A stretch of DNA of 64,000 nucleotides from Pedobacter sp. L105 (lineage in GTDB: Bacteria > Bacteroidota > Bacteroidia > Sphingobacteriales > Sphingobacteriaceae), in contig NZ_LMUP01000014.1 of the NCBI RefSeq assembly GCF_009765875.1, positions 372,001 to 436,000 on the forward strand, given 5' to 3'. This document shows positions 45,068 through 53,502 of this stretch, in pieces (positions within the stretch are counted from its first letter, which is position 1; each line of letters begins with the position of its first letter). A model generated the notes under the pieces. That model worked only from the letters and a program-made list of their open reading frames with translations, did not search any database and had not been told where the DNA came from. The translations under genes were made by a program, and so were the position numbers.

Positions 45068-45649
45068 CTATTTTCCCTGGTAGAAGAATAAAATCAGATA
45101 AATCATTAAAAGTGATGCTCTTAATGTAGAAAGGGCTTTGCCCAATTGATTCCTGACTGTTTTTGGAGAGATCTGCAATATATCTGCAATTTGCTGACTG
45201 CTCAAATCTTCTTCAAAACGCATTTTGAAAATGATGCGCTGCTGGGTTGGCAGCTGATCAATCAGCTGATTAAAAGCTGTGAGGAACTCGTCGTAAAGCA
45301 CCTCTGCATCTGCTCTGTTGAGCGGGTCTTCGATATGCTGTGCCATATCTGGTATTGCACTATAACGGCTTTCTTTTTCAAGATGTTTGAAGACACTATT
45401 CCGGGCAACTACAAACAGATAGGCGGGAAGATTTTCTATTGGAGACTTGTTACCTCTTATCCATAACTGTACAAAAACATCTTGAGCGATGTCTTTAGCA
45501 TAATCTATATCATTCAAACGTTTATAGGCAGAATTGAAGACTTGTTTCCAGTATTTGTCATATAAAATATCAAATGCACCCTTATTTCCCTTGCTTAGTT
45601 GAAGCAAAAGTTCTGTATCTTCTGCATTATGGAAAATATTCTGATACAT
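45068..45649 (-). CDS. ECF RNA polymerase sigma factor (FecI/SusCD-linked type)
   Basis: 193 residues: region 2 ('AFDILYDKYWKQVFNSAYKR', 'AKDIAQDVFVQLW') and region 4 ('LPTQQRIIFKMRFEEDLSSQ', 'IADILQISPKTVRNQLGKAL'), with the hydrophobic tail common in Bacteroidota ECF factors. It would direct transcription of the downstream susC-susD-DUF4843-PKD genes when released from FecR. The fecR start lies 157 bases away, so that gene may have its own promoter. Confidence 0.93.
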   Translation of the reverse strand: MYQNIFHNAEDTELLLQLSKGNKGAFDILYDKYWKQVFNSAYKRLNDIDYAKDIAQDVFVQLWIRGNKSPIENLPAYLFVVARNSVFKHLEKESRYSAIPDMAQHIEDPLNRADAEVLYDEFLTAFNQLIDQLPTQQRIIFKMRFEEDLSSQQIADILQISPKTVRNQLGKALSTLRASLLMIYLILFFYQGK

Positions 45650-45855
45650 TATGGTCTTTATTGATCAAATCTATAAATAATATGAATAGATTATAAATTT
45701 TGAACTATTTGATTTTATAATATTACTATTACTTGTAGTTTGACGAATCTTACCAAGATAAAAGGGCCTTTTTTTTATTCTATGTTTTCCTTGTTATTTT
45801 AACTATTGCCACATGTAGCAGATGATTAATATTTATTTCATTAAAATTAGAACAG

Positions 45856-46056
45856 TTAAATTTCTTTAGCAGTAAGGCCAGTGATCTTTATAATCCTATC
45901 AATAGGCATCCCCATTTCTTTTAATTTTATAGCAGTATTTTTTTTCTCTTCATACTTGCCTTTTTCAACTCCTTTTTCAATTCCTTCTTCCCTTGCAAAA
46001 GCTATAGTGTTATCATAATCCCATTTAGCCTTCAAACCTGATTCGTATAAACTCAT
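45856..46056 (-). CDS. Stand-alone copy of the Rpn C-terminal tail
   Basis: 66 residues that repeat the last ~63 residues of the neighbouring Rpn-family nuclease: both copies contain 'LYESGLKAKWDYDNTIAFAR', 'EEGIEKG', 'KLKEMGMPID' and 'IIKITG'. This copy has a 4-residue insertion (GVEK repeat) and a few substitutions. Its ATG overlaps the nuclease stop (ATGA), so it would be translated by re-initiation. In Escherichia coli, Rpn genes make a C-terminal fragment from an internal start that inhibits the toxic nuclease; this duplicate could play that part. A passive partial duplication is the alternative. Confidence 0.6.
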   Translation of the reverse strand: MSLYESGLKAKWDYDNTIAFAREEGIEKGVEKGKYEEKKNTAIKLKEMGMPIDRIIKITGLTAKEI

Positions 46057-46250
46057 AATTGTTCAATCTCTTTATCGGTAAACCCCGTGATTTTTATAAT
46101 GCTATCAATGGGCATCCCCATTTCTTTTAATTTCATAGCAGTATTTTTTTTCTCCTCGTACTTGCCTTTTTCAATTCCTTCTTCCCTTGCAAAAGCTATA
46201 GTGTTATCATAATCCCATTTAGCCTTCAAACCTGATTCATATAACATACG
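45856..46250 (-). repeat. Tandem duplication of about 195 bp
   Basis: The DNA at about 45856-46050 and 46053-46245 is nearly identical over long stretches (for example AAAGCTATAGTGTTATCATA occurs in both), differing by a 12-base insertion and scattered substitutions. The duplication covers the 3' end of the Rpn-family gene and looks recent. Confidence 0.75.
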
Positions 46251-46925
46251 TTCCTCCTTTGTTAAATTACTAATTTCTGCTAGTTTAAAAATTTCCTCAA
46301 AAACAGGTTCGTTCAAAAAAGAGGGTATCTCCTTTAAACGGGACATGTTTTTTAATACATAAACCCATTGATCCAATGGAGTAATAATCTCTTTCTCACT
46401 TTTCGTGAAATTAGGCAGCTCCAAAAATTTAAATCCTAATTTTTGATAAAATATAGCTCCTGTATCCGCATTGGTAATCAAATGATCACTTATATATTGA
46501 CCATCCTGACTATCCTTAAAACGGAAATCAAGCAGCCCAATAAGATATACTCCCTTTAATTTCGTATCCCAGTTTGATTTCCCTCTTCTTAACTGCTGGT
46601 TGATCTTACGGGAGACATAATAAATACATCTGTCCTTAAAATATTCCTGCTCCCGGCGTTGCATCTCCAGGATAAAACATTCTCCGTCCTGTGTGATACA
46701 GCTTAAATCGAAAAACACTTTCCTCAATTCCACATAATCCCCTCCATACTCTGTTGTTTGATAGGAGATATCAGTGATCATTTTCTGCCCTTTGAACAAC
46801 GCATTCAAAAAACCAATCATAATCTCTTTGTGTCTTTCATTTCCAAATAAATACTTAAACCCAAAATCAGAGAGTGGGTCAATGTAACGGGGTGGTTTTG
46901 CTGGTACAGGTAATAACATCAACAA
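46053..46925 (-). CDS. Rpn-family PD-(D/E)XK nuclease (recombination-promoting nuclease/transposase-like)
   Basis: 290 residues. The N-terminal nuclease domain (about 12-225) shows 'YIDPLSDFGFKYLFGNE', the catalytic region 'FFDLSC ... FILEMQRR' (Asp and the Glu-x-Gln form of the D/E-x-K motif) and 'KGVYLIGLLDF'. The C-terminal tail (about 228-290) is a charged helical segment with 'EEGIEKGKYEEKKN'. Family members cut DNA and are linked to recombination and phage defence; they are not true transposases. The gene is AT-rich and isolated between regulatory loci, which fits a mobile accessory gene. Its tail is duplicated just downstream. Confidence 0.85.
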   Translation of the reverse strand: MLMLLPVPAKPPRYIDPLSDFGFKYLFGNERHKEIMIGFLNALFKGQKMITDISYQTTEYGGDYVELRKVFFDLSCITQDGECFILEMQRREQEYFKDRCIYYVSRKINQQLRRGKSNWDTKLKGVYLIGLLDFRFKDSQDGQYISDHLITNADTGAIFYQKLGFKFLELPNFTKSEKEIITPLDQWVYVLKNMSRLKEIPSFLNEPVFEEIFKLAEISNLTKEERMLYESGLKAKWDYDNTIAFAREEGIEKGKYEEKKNTAMKLKEMGMPIDSIIKITGFTDKEIEQL

Positions 46926-47112
46926 AAATAAGTTGTAGTATTTTAATAAGCAAATTAAATTGCATTATAATTAAATATAATTAATTTAATAGATATTAAT
47001 AAAGATTTGGAATAATATCATGTTTCATATTCCACTACACAGAAAATTTAAAAAAATCAAAACCGGTGCTTAGCTGGTTTGTTCTTCAGCAGATCAATTA
47101 AAAAATACTATT

Positions 47113-47286
47113 ATGGCTAAGTACTCGAAAAAAGCAGGTGAAAAAGTAGAAGAAACCATGCATGAAATGAAAGATGGCAAGCTGAAATCAGGAAGCGGCA
47201 AAAAGGTTACCTCTAAAAAACAGGCTATCGCTATTGGCCTTTCAGAAGCCAGGAAAGAAGGTGCTAAGGTTCCAAAAAAGAAATAA
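47113..47286 (+). CDS. DUF6496 family small basic protein
   Basis: 57 residues, very Lys-rich: 'MAKYSKKAGEKVEETMHEMK', 'GSGKKVTSKKQAIAIGLSEA' and a terminal 'AKVPKKK'. This matches the DUF6496 pattern of small basic proteins seen in many Bacteroidota and Proteobacteria. Basic charge suggests nucleic-acid or stress-related binding, but the role is unknown. Its stop abuts the stop of the convergent AraC gene at 47287, with no room for a separate terminator. Confidence 0.8.
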   Translation: MAKYSKKAGEKVEETMHEMKDGKLKSGSGKKVTSKKQAIAIGLSEARKEGAKVPKKK

Positions 47287-48192
47287 TCAAATCCCCGTCA
47301 GGGAATAAGAAGCGATATCTTTCCGCTCGTTCAAAAATTCACGCTGATAATTGAGCGGGCTTTTATGGGTAATAGACTTGAAGTATTTATGGAAACTGGC
47401 GAAATTATAAAAGCCGCTTTCATAACAGATTTGCTTCACATTGATCTTGTTCTCAATCAGGAGTTTACAAGCATGACCTATTCTTATTTCATTGATGAAC
47501 TGAGAATAGGTTTTTCTAGTTCTGGTTTTAAAATACCGGCAAAAGTAATTGACACTCACATTGGCTATATCAGCTACTTCCTGTGTCTGGATCTTACGTT
47601 TAAAATTTGCCAGTGAAAATTCATAAATCGCATGGATCCTGTCGTTCTCTGTCTCTTCAAAATTATGTTTAAAGCCCATAGAAGAAAGCAGCTTTAGCTG
47701 ACTGCAATTTCCTATACTCGTTAGTGCTTCCATCAGGAGGATGATTTTTTTTGTGCCTTCCGACTGTAACAGCTGTTCCAGGATCGCACCGATATCATTT
47801 TTTACCTGTCCGCCTATCTGTATACCTCTTCTCGCTTTTTCCAGCGTGCTCCTAATTAGCTTGTTCTCAGGTAGATTTAAAAAAGTATCGCCCCAGAAAT
47901 TCTCATTAAAGTGAATTACACGTACATCGGCAGTAGTATTTACCTGTTCGTCGAAATAGACATCGTCAAATCTCCAGTAATGCGGAAGATTTGCGCCAAT
48001 CAACACCACATCTCCCGAGCGGAACCGCTTAATGCTGTCACCAATAAACTGCGTACCGTTTCCCCGCTTAAAATGAATCAGTTCTACTTCAGTATGGTAG
48101 TGCCAGCGGTTATTGATATAGGGAACATTGTCCTGCCTGGCGCTGAAAGAATGAATTGGATTAGTTGATACTTTTAGCAGTTGTGGTTTCAT
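47287..48192 (-). CDS. AraC-family regulator (cupin plus HTH) of the sugar-acid operon
   Basis: 301 residues: an N-terminal cupin-like sensor (about 15-110; 'HYHTEVELIHFKRGNGTQFIG', key H and E residues, 'SGDVVLIGANLPHYW') and a C-terminal AraC double helix-turn-helix (about 190-290; 'VADIANVSVNYFCRYFK', 'YESGFYNFASFHKYFK'). It is divergent from the five-gene catabolic operon and separated from it by 192 bases that hold a perfect inverted repeat, so it probably activates that operon on binding the sugar. Confidence 0.92.
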   Translation of the reverse strand: MKPQLLKVSTNPIHSFSARQDNVPYINNRWHYHTEVELIHFKRGNGTQFIGDSIKRFRSGDVVLIGANLPHYWRFDDVYFDEQVNTTADVRVIHFNENFWGDTFLNLPENKLIRSTLEKARRGIQIGGQVKNDIGAILEQLLQSEGTKKIILLMEALTSIGNCSQLKLLSSMGFKHNFEETENDRIHAIYEFSLANFKRKIQTQEVADIANVSVNYFCRYFKTRTRKTYSQFINEIRIGHACKLLIENKINVKQICYESGFYNFASFHKYFKSITHKSPLNYQREFLNERKDIASYSLTGI

Positions 48193-48244
48193 TGTTGTTG
48201 ATAATTGTTACAAATGAATACAGATAAATGGTAAATATGCCAAA

Positions 48245-48270
48245 ATCATTTAATGTTTCGTTTAAATGAT
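48245..48270. promoter_or_regulatory. Inverted repeat in divergent promoter region, candidate AraC operator
   Basis: ATCATTTAA (48245-48253) and TTAAATGAT (48262-48270) form a perfect 9-bp repeat with an 8-nt spacer, between the AraC gene and the mutarotase gene. Confidence 0.45.
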
Positions 48271-48384
48271 AAAATAAATAAAATCAAAATTGCCTTTCTT
48301 TGAATAACCAAATTTACATCACCAAATGAATTAAGGCCATATAGGCTATTAAAATTTAAGTGATGTATATTTTAAAAACCAGAT

Positions 48385-48714
48385 ATGAACAGGTACTGTT
48401 TTACACTCGATTTAATAGATAACCCCGAACTGATAAGGGAATATGAAGAGCTGCACAAAGAGATATGGCCGGAAATCCATTCCAGTATTATCAATTCGGG
48501 CATTGAAGCGATGCAGATCTACCGCTTCGCCAACCGCTTGTTGATGATCATGGAAGTAAATGACAGCTTTAGTTTTCAGCAGAAATCACTGATGGATGCA
48601 GAGAACGAAAAAGTGCAGGAGTGGGAAACACTGATGTGGAAATATCAGCAGGCTTTGCCAGGTGCAAAACCGGGAGAAAAATGGATGTTAATGACTCAAA
48701 TATTTACACTTTAA
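48385..48714 (+). CDS. L-rhamnose/L-fucose mutarotase family protein
   Basis: 109 residues of the RhaM-type mutarotase family: 'YCFTLDLIDNPELIREYEELH', 'EIWPEIHSSIINSGI', 'YRFANRLLMIMEV' and a terminal 'KPGEKWMLMTQIF'. It interconverts the alpha and beta anomers of a 6-deoxyhexose. It heads the operon and is 3 bases from the UxaA-family gene. Both L-rhamnose and L-fucose members look alike; the later genes favour L-fucose. Confidence 0.9.
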   Translation: MNRYCFTLDLIDNPELIREYEELHKEIWPEIHSSIINSGIEAMQIYRFANRLLMIMEVNDSFSFQQKSLMDAENEKVQEWETLMWKYQQALPGAKPGEKWMLMTQIFTL

Positions 48715-48717
48715 ACC

Positions 48718-50382
48718 ATGGCGGTAACAGAAACTACGTATTATATACAAATCCATCCCAAAGACAATGTGCTGGTTGCGCTGACGGACCTGAGCGCTGG
48801 TTTTCCTGTTAATTTCAACGGAAAAGCATTTGACCTGGTCACACCTGTATCAGCAAAGCATAAATTTACTTTACAAGACCTTTCACCGGGTCAGGAAATT
48901 TATATGTATGGTGTATTGGTGGGTAAAGCCAGTCGCGATATCCCTCTTGGCAGTGCAATTACAGTAGATAATGTGGTCCATGCCGCAGGAGATTATCAGC
49001 TGGGGGAAAGAAAAACTACATGGCATCAGCCCGATGTAACTGCCTTTGCAGAGAAAATATTTATGGGATTTCATCGTGAAGATGGAAGTGTAGGTACTTC
49101 CAATTACTGGATCGTGATCCCGCTTGTGTTTTGTGAAAACCACAATGTAGAAGTGCTAAAAGAAGCACTGATAGGTAAATTAGGTTTCAAAAAGCCTAAG
49201 AGTTATGAGAGCGAAGTAGACAGCTTGATCGCGTTATACCAGACCGGCAAATCGGTAGAGGAAATACTGCAGGCAGATTTACAGCGTTCGGCCTTGACAC
49301 AGCCTACACATCAGCTATTCCCAAATATCGATGGTATCAAATTTTTAAACCACGATATGGGATGCGGAGGAACAAGAATGGATTCGGATACGCTTTGCGG
49401 TTTACTGGCCGGATATATTACCCATCCCAATGTGGCGGGTGCAACGGTACTCAGCCTGGGTTGCCAGCATGCACAGGCAGGTATCCTGGAACAGGAAATT
49501 AAAAAACGTGACCCCAATTTTAAAAAACCACTGTTTATACTCGAACAGCAAAAAATAGGTACAGAAAGTAAGTTATTGGAAGAAGCCCTTAAACAGACTT
49601 TTACCGGCCTCATGGTGGCCAATCAGCAGGAGAGAAGTCCCGCTCCGTTATCTAAATTATGCGTGGGACTGGAATGTGGTGGTTCTGATGGCTTTTCAGG
49701 TATTTCTGCAAACCCTGCACTGGGCCATTTGTCAGATATCCTGGTTACCCTTGGCGGAAGTGTGATCCTGGCAGAGTTTCCCGAATTATGCGGTGTAGAG
49801 CAGGAATTGAGCGACCGCTGTGCTGACGTGGACACTGCACAGCAGTTTATGGGGCTGATGAGAACCTATAATGCCCTGGCAGAAGCTACAGGTTCCGGCT
49901 TTTATGCCAACCCTTCACCCGGTAATATCAAAGACGGTTTGATTACTGATGCCATAAAATCTGCAGGTGCAGCAAAAAAAGGTGGCAATTCCCCGGTTAC
50001 GGCTGTGCTGGATTACCCGGAGAAAGTAACCAAACCGGGACTTAATTTACTATGTACCCCGGGAAGTGATGTAGAAAGCACCACGGCAGAAGTAGCCTCA
50101 GGGGCAAATATCGTCCTTTTTACAACTGGCTTGGGCACCCCGACGGGAAACCCGGTAGCACCGGTTATCAAAATATCTACCAATACTGCACTCTTCAATA
50201 AAATGCCGGATATCATTGATATCAATTGCGGCACCATCATTGAAGGTAAGGAAAGCATTGAACAGGCAGGGGAAAGACTCCTTAATTATGTCATCGAAGT
50301 GGCCAGCGGAAATATCAAACCCAAAGCTGTAGGACTGGGGCAGGATGATTTTATTCCATGGAAAAGAGGCGTTTCATTATAA
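48718..50382 (+). CDS. UxaA/altronate dehydratase-family sugar-acid dehydratase
   Basis: 554 residues: an N-terminal SAF domain (about 10-90; 'GQEIYMYGVLVGKA') and the large UxaA/GarD catalytic domain, with 'GFHREDGSVGTSNYWIVIP', 'NHDMGCGGTRMDSD', 'GLECGGSDGFSGI' and 'FTTGLGTPTGNPVAPVIK'. The family dehydrates aldonic acids such as D-altronate to 2-keto-3-deoxy acids in an iron-dependent way. In this operon the expected substrate is a 6-deoxy-aldonate, L-fuconate or L-rhamnonate, a step usually done by an enolase-family enzyme. That assignment is inferred from neighbours; true altronate dehydratase is the alternative. Confidence 0.85.
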   Translation: MAVTETTYYIQIHPKDNVLVALTDLSAGFPVNFNGKAFDLVTPVSAKHKFTLQDLSPGQEIYMYGVLVGKASRDIPLGSAITVDNVVHAAGDYQLGERKTTWHQPDVTAFAEKIFMGFHREDGSVGTSNYWIVIPLVFCENHNVEVLKEALIGKLGFKKPKSYESEVDSLIALYQTGKSVEEILQADLQRSALTQPTHQLFPNIDGIKFLNHDMGCGGTRMDSDTLCGLLAGYITHPNVAGATVLSLGCQHAQAGILEQEIKKRDPNFKKPLFILEQQKIGTESKLLEEALKQTFTGLMVANQQERSPAPLSKLCVGLECGGSDGFSGISANPALGHLSDILVTLGGSVILAEFPELCGVEQELSDRCADVDTAQQFMGLMRTYNALAEATGSGFYANPSPGNIKDGLITDAIKSAGAAKKGGNSPVTAVLDYPEKVTKPGLNLLCTPGSDVESTTAEVASGANIVLFTTGLGTPTGNPVAPVIKISTNTALFNKMPDIIDINCGTIIEGKESIEQAGERLLNYVIEVASGNIKPKAVGLGQDDFIPWKRGVSL

Positions 50383-50390
50383 TTTAATTT

Positions 50391-51155
50391 ATGTTTAGTT
50401 TAGAAGGAAAAACAGCAATAGTTACCGGAGGCGGTAGCGGCATAGGTAAAGCAATAGCCGTGTTATTTGCCAAACAGGGTGCAAAAGTGCATATTATAGA
50501 GCTTAATGCAGCGGCGGCGGCAGAAACAGTTGCCGAAATTAAGCAACATCAGGGTACAGCGTTTGCCTATGGATGTGATGTGAGTAAGCAGCAGGAAGTT
50601 CTTACAGTTTTTAAGGAGATCGGACAGATAGATATACTGGTCAATAATGCCGGAATAGCACATATTGGGAAAGCAGATACCACTAGTGAAGAGGATTTTA
50701 CAAGGGTATTTGAAGTAAATGTTAAAGGCGCCTACAATGCGTTATTTGCAGCAATCCCCTTTTTAAAGAAAAGTACCAGTCCGGTGATTTTGAATATGGC
50801 TTCTATCGCAGCGCTGGTAGGTATCACCGACAGGTTTGCTTATTCTATGAGTAAGGGTGCAATTTATGCAATGACGCTATCCGTAGCAAGGGATTATATG
50901 GCTGACGGCATCCGCTGCAACAGCATTTCCCCGGCCAGGGTACACACGCCTTTTGTGGATGGGTTTATTGCCAAAAATTACGCCGGGCAGGAAAAAGAGA
51001 TCTTTGAAAAGCTCTCTAAAAGCCAGCCTGTTGGCAGGATGGGTAAACCAGAAGAAGTGGCTGCACTTGCTTTGTACCTATGTGCTGAAGAAGCAGGATT
51101 TATTACAGGAAATGACTATCCAATTGACGGAGGATTTATAAAATTAAATAATTAA
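50391..51155 (+). CDS. SDR dehydrogenase, probably 2-keto-3-deoxy-L-fuconate dehydrogenase
   Basis: 254 residues, classical short-chain dehydrogenase: cofactor motif 'TGGGSGIG', 'NNAG', catalytic Ser/Tyr/Lys region with 'YSMSKGA', and 'RCNSISPARVHTPFVDGF'. The Asp-equivalent position after beta-2 is Glu ('IIELNA'), which favours NAD+. Its place between a dehydratase and an FAH-family hydrolase fits oxidation of a 2-keto-3-deoxy acid to a 2,4-diketo acid. Start 8 bases after the dehydratase gene. Confidence 0.85.
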   Translation: MFSLEGKTAIVTGGGSGIGKAIAVLFAKQGAKVHIIELNAAAAAETVAEIKQHQGTAFAYGCDVSKQQEVLTVFKEIGQIDILVNNAGIAHIGKADTTSEEDFTRVFEVNVKGAYNALFAAIPFLKKSTSPVILNMASIAALVGITDRFAYSMSKGAIYAMTLSVARDYMADGIRCNSISPARVHTPFVDGFIAKNYAGQEKEIFEKLSKSQPVGRMGKPEEVAALALYLCAEEAGFITGNDYPIDGGFIKLNN

Positions 51156-51163
51156 AGATAGCT

Positions 51164-52021
51164 ATGAAACTAATTAGATGGGGCGAAGCCGGTAAAGAAA
51201 AAACAGGCGTCATTATCAATGATCTAAAATACGATACCTCTGCATTTGGAGGCGATTACAATGAAGATTTTTTTGAAAATAACGGGCTGATAAGATTAGA
51301 GGAGTTCGTAAAAGCGAATAAGGGAAAATTAATTGAAATTCCAACAGGAGTACGTTTGGGATCTCCCGTAGCCCGCCCTTCTAAAATTGTATGTATCGGT
51401 TTAAATTATGCCGATCATGCTAAAGAAACCAATGCAGCATTGCCGCCAGAGCCGATTATCTTTATGAAATCGACTACTTCACTGGCAGGCCCGAACGATA
51501 CGATCATTATTCCAAAGAATTCTGTAAAGACCGATTGGGAAGTAGAGCTGGCTGTTATTATTGGTAAAAAAGCATCTTATGTAGAAGAGGCCGACGCGCT
51601 GGACTATGTAGCCGGATACGCCCTGCATAATGATGTTTCTGAGCGCGAGTTCCAGATAGAACGTGGCGGTACCTGGGATAAAGGTAAAGGCTGTGATACT
51701 TTTGCACCAATAGGCCCGTTTCTGGCTACGCCGGATGAACTGGGTGATATTGATAACCTCCGTTTGTGGTTAACCGTAAACGGCAAAACCATGCAGGATG
51801 GAAATACATCCAATTTTATTTTTAACGTTCCTTTTGTTGTAGCCTATGTGAGCCAGTTTATGACACTGCTGCCGGGAGATGTGATCTCTACAGGTACGCC
51901 TGCCGGAGTAGGATTAGGTTTTAAACCGCCTGTTTATCTGAAAGAAGGCGACGTAGTTGAATTGGGTATTGATGGATTGGGAACAGCAAGACAGGAGCTT
52001 AAAGCTTATGTTAAAAACTGA
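51164..52021 (+). CDS. FAH-family hydrolase, probably 2,4-diketo-3-deoxy-L-fuconate hydrolase
   Basis: 285 residues of the fumarylacetoacetate hydrolase family: 'KIVCIGLNYADHAKE', metal ligands in 'DWEVELAVIIG', 'YALHNDVSEREFQ', 'KGCDTFAPIGP' and 'GDVISTGTPAGVGLG'. The enzyme cleaves the diketo acid to pyruvate and lactate in the non-phosphorylative fucose pathway; related members act on ureidoglycolate or acylpyruvates. Context decides the assignment. It lies 8 bases after and 9 bases before SDR genes. Confidence 0.85.
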   Translation: MKLIRWGEAGKEKTGVIINDLKYDTSAFGGDYNEDFFENNGLIRLEEFVKANKGKLIEIPTGVRLGSPVARPSKIVCIGLNYADHAKETNAALPPEPIIFMKSTTSLAGPNDTIIIPKNSVKTDWEVELAVIIGKKASYVEEADALDYVAGYALHNDVSEREFQIERGGTWDKGKGCDTFAPIGPFLATPDELGDIDNLRLWLTVNGKTMQDGNTSNFIFNVPFVVAYVSQFMTLLPGDVISTGTPAGVGLGFKPPVYLKEGDVVELGIDGLGTARQELKAYVKN

Positions 52022-52030
52022 TAAATTATA

Positions 52031-52819
52031 ATGGATTTGCAATTAAAAGATAAAGTCGTTATTGTTACAGGCGGAGCAAAAGGAATAGGAGAAGGAATTG
52101 TGAGGTTGCTTGCAGAAGAAGGGGCTGTTCCTGTAATTATTGGCAGGAGCAAAGCTGATAACCAGGCACTGGTAGAAGAAATCAAAGGTCTAGGACAGCA
52201 GGCATTCCAGGTAGTGGCAGAACTCACCGAGCCTCAGCAGGTTGCTGACGCCGTAAGTACGGTAAGCACTCAATTTGGACGCATTGACGGACTGATTAAC
52301 AACGCGGGAGTAAATGATGGAGTAGGCCTGGAAAATGGGAGTTACGATGCTTTTATGGCTAGTCTGCATAAAAACGTAGTACATTATTACCTCATGGCCC
52401 AGCATGCCCTGCCATTTTTGAAAGAAAGTAAAGGGGCAATTGTTAATATCGGCTCTAAAGTAGCAGAAACGGGACAGGGGGGCACCTCGGCCTATGCGGC
52501 ATCAAATGGTGCAAGGAATGCGCTGACAAGAGAATGGGCTGTAGAATTGCTGCCTTATAGTATCCGCGTAAATTCAGTTATCGTTGCTGAATGTTATACC
52601 CCGCTATACCATACCTGGATCAGCTCTTTGCCAGAACCGGAAAAGAAACTACAGGATATCATTGCAAAGATCCCTTTTGAAAACCGGATGACCACCGCTG
52701 CGGAGATCGCAAATGCTGTTGTGTTTCTATTGTCTCCAAAATCCAGTCACACTACCGGTCAGCTAGTTTATATAGATGGCGGTTATGTGCATCTAGATCG
52801 TTCTATCAGTCCACAATAA
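52031..52819 (+). CDS. SDR dehydrogenase, probably L-fucose (6-deoxyhexose) dehydrogenase
   Basis: 262 residues, classical SDR: 'TGGAKGIGEGIV', 'NNAGVNDGVGLE', Ser in 'IGSKVAETGQG', Tyr/Lys in 'YAASNGARNAL' (Tyr present; the usual Lys four residues on is replaced by Asn, see findings), and 'AECYTPLYHTW'. The last gene of the operon; it would oxidise the free sugar to the lactone, the first oxidative step. Length and sequence style match L-fucose dehydrogenases. No lactonase or transporter gene is in the operon. Confidence 0.78.
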   Translation: MDLQLKDKVVIVTGGAKGIGEGIVRLLAEEGAVPVIIGRSKADNQALVEEIKGLGQQAFQVVAELTEPQQVADAVSTVSTQFGRIDGLINNAGVNDGVGLENGSYDAFMASLHKNVVHYYLMAQHALPFLKESKGAIVNIGSKVAETGQGGTSAYAASNGARNALTREWAVELLPYSIRVNSVIVAECYTPLYHTWISSLPEPEKKLQDIIAKIPFENRMTTAAEIANAVVFLLSPKSSHTTGQLVYIDGGYVHLDRSISPQ

Positions 52820-52827
52820 AGATATGT

Positions 52828-52859
52828 ATAAAGCCTGTTCTCTTCAGAGCAGGCTTTAT
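52828..52859. terminator. Bidirectional terminator
   Basis: ATAAAGCCTGTTCT pairs with AGAGCAGGCTTTAT (one G.T pair), loop of 4, between the end of the sugar operon (+) and the VOC gene (-). Confidence 0.75.
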
Positions 52860-52860
52860 T

Positions 52861-53232
52861 TTACGCTGTAGTTAACCACCAGGTATTTCCAAAAGGATCT
52901 TCAATTCCTCCGCATCTTCCGTAATCCATTTCTGTAACCTGGCTTACAACAGAAGCTCCATGATAAACGGCCCTGTTAAATGTTTCATCGGCATTGCCTA
53001 CATAGATAAAGAAATTGCCTACGGCTCTGCCATATTGGTCTAACGCTTCAGAAAGTAATATCATAGTATGACCAATTTTTAATTCGGCATTTAAAACCGT
53101 CCTGTTATCCTCTGCCAGGTTAAGCAAAAGTATCTCCGCATTAAAAACCATCCGGATAAATTCAATAAATCCCGCTGCATTTACCAGCATTAAATAGGGA
53201 AGTATAGTTTGTTGACCCTTGTAGTTTTTCAT
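52861..53232 (-). CDS. VOC-superfamily protein (PhnB/glyoxalase-like)
   Basis: 123 residues with the vicinal-oxygen-chelate fold: 'ILPYLMLVNAAGFIEFI', 'VLNAELKIGHTMILLSEA' and 'GGIEDPFGNTWWLTT' at the end. This layout is close to PhnB-like and bleomycin-resistance-like proteins that bind small molecules or metals; the catalytic function cannot be assigned. It stands alone, convergent with the sugar operon. Confidence 0.85.
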   Translation of the reverse strand: MKNYKGQQTILPYLMLVNAAGFIEFIRMVFNAEILLLNLAEDNRTVLNAELKIGHTMILLSEALDQYGRAVGNFFIYVGNADETFNRAVYHGASVVSQVTEMDYGRCGGIEDPFGNTWWLTTA

Positions 53233-53502
53233 TTCACTATTTTTATAAGCCTTGGTAGCTTGTTATTCAATTGTTTATCCAGGAATCGTTTAGCAACTTT
53301 TATAAATTGTACTTATTACGAAATTTACGCCCCCTGTATGATGTATCTTGTGTAACTATCTTGTTATATTAACAAAATAACTGCGCATTGGTTTTCCTTA
53401 TAAAGAATTTGAGGTTAATATTCACACAAATAATATCAATTTGAGAGTAATGGTTACTGGTTTAAAGATTTAATTTAGGTGATCAACAAAACCAACCAAA
53501 CT

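Noticed and set aside
45856..46925. Rpn-family gene as a true transposase with terminal repeats
   Set aside because: Names in databases say transposase, but there are no flanking inverted repeats or target duplications; the only repeat is the internal tail duplication.
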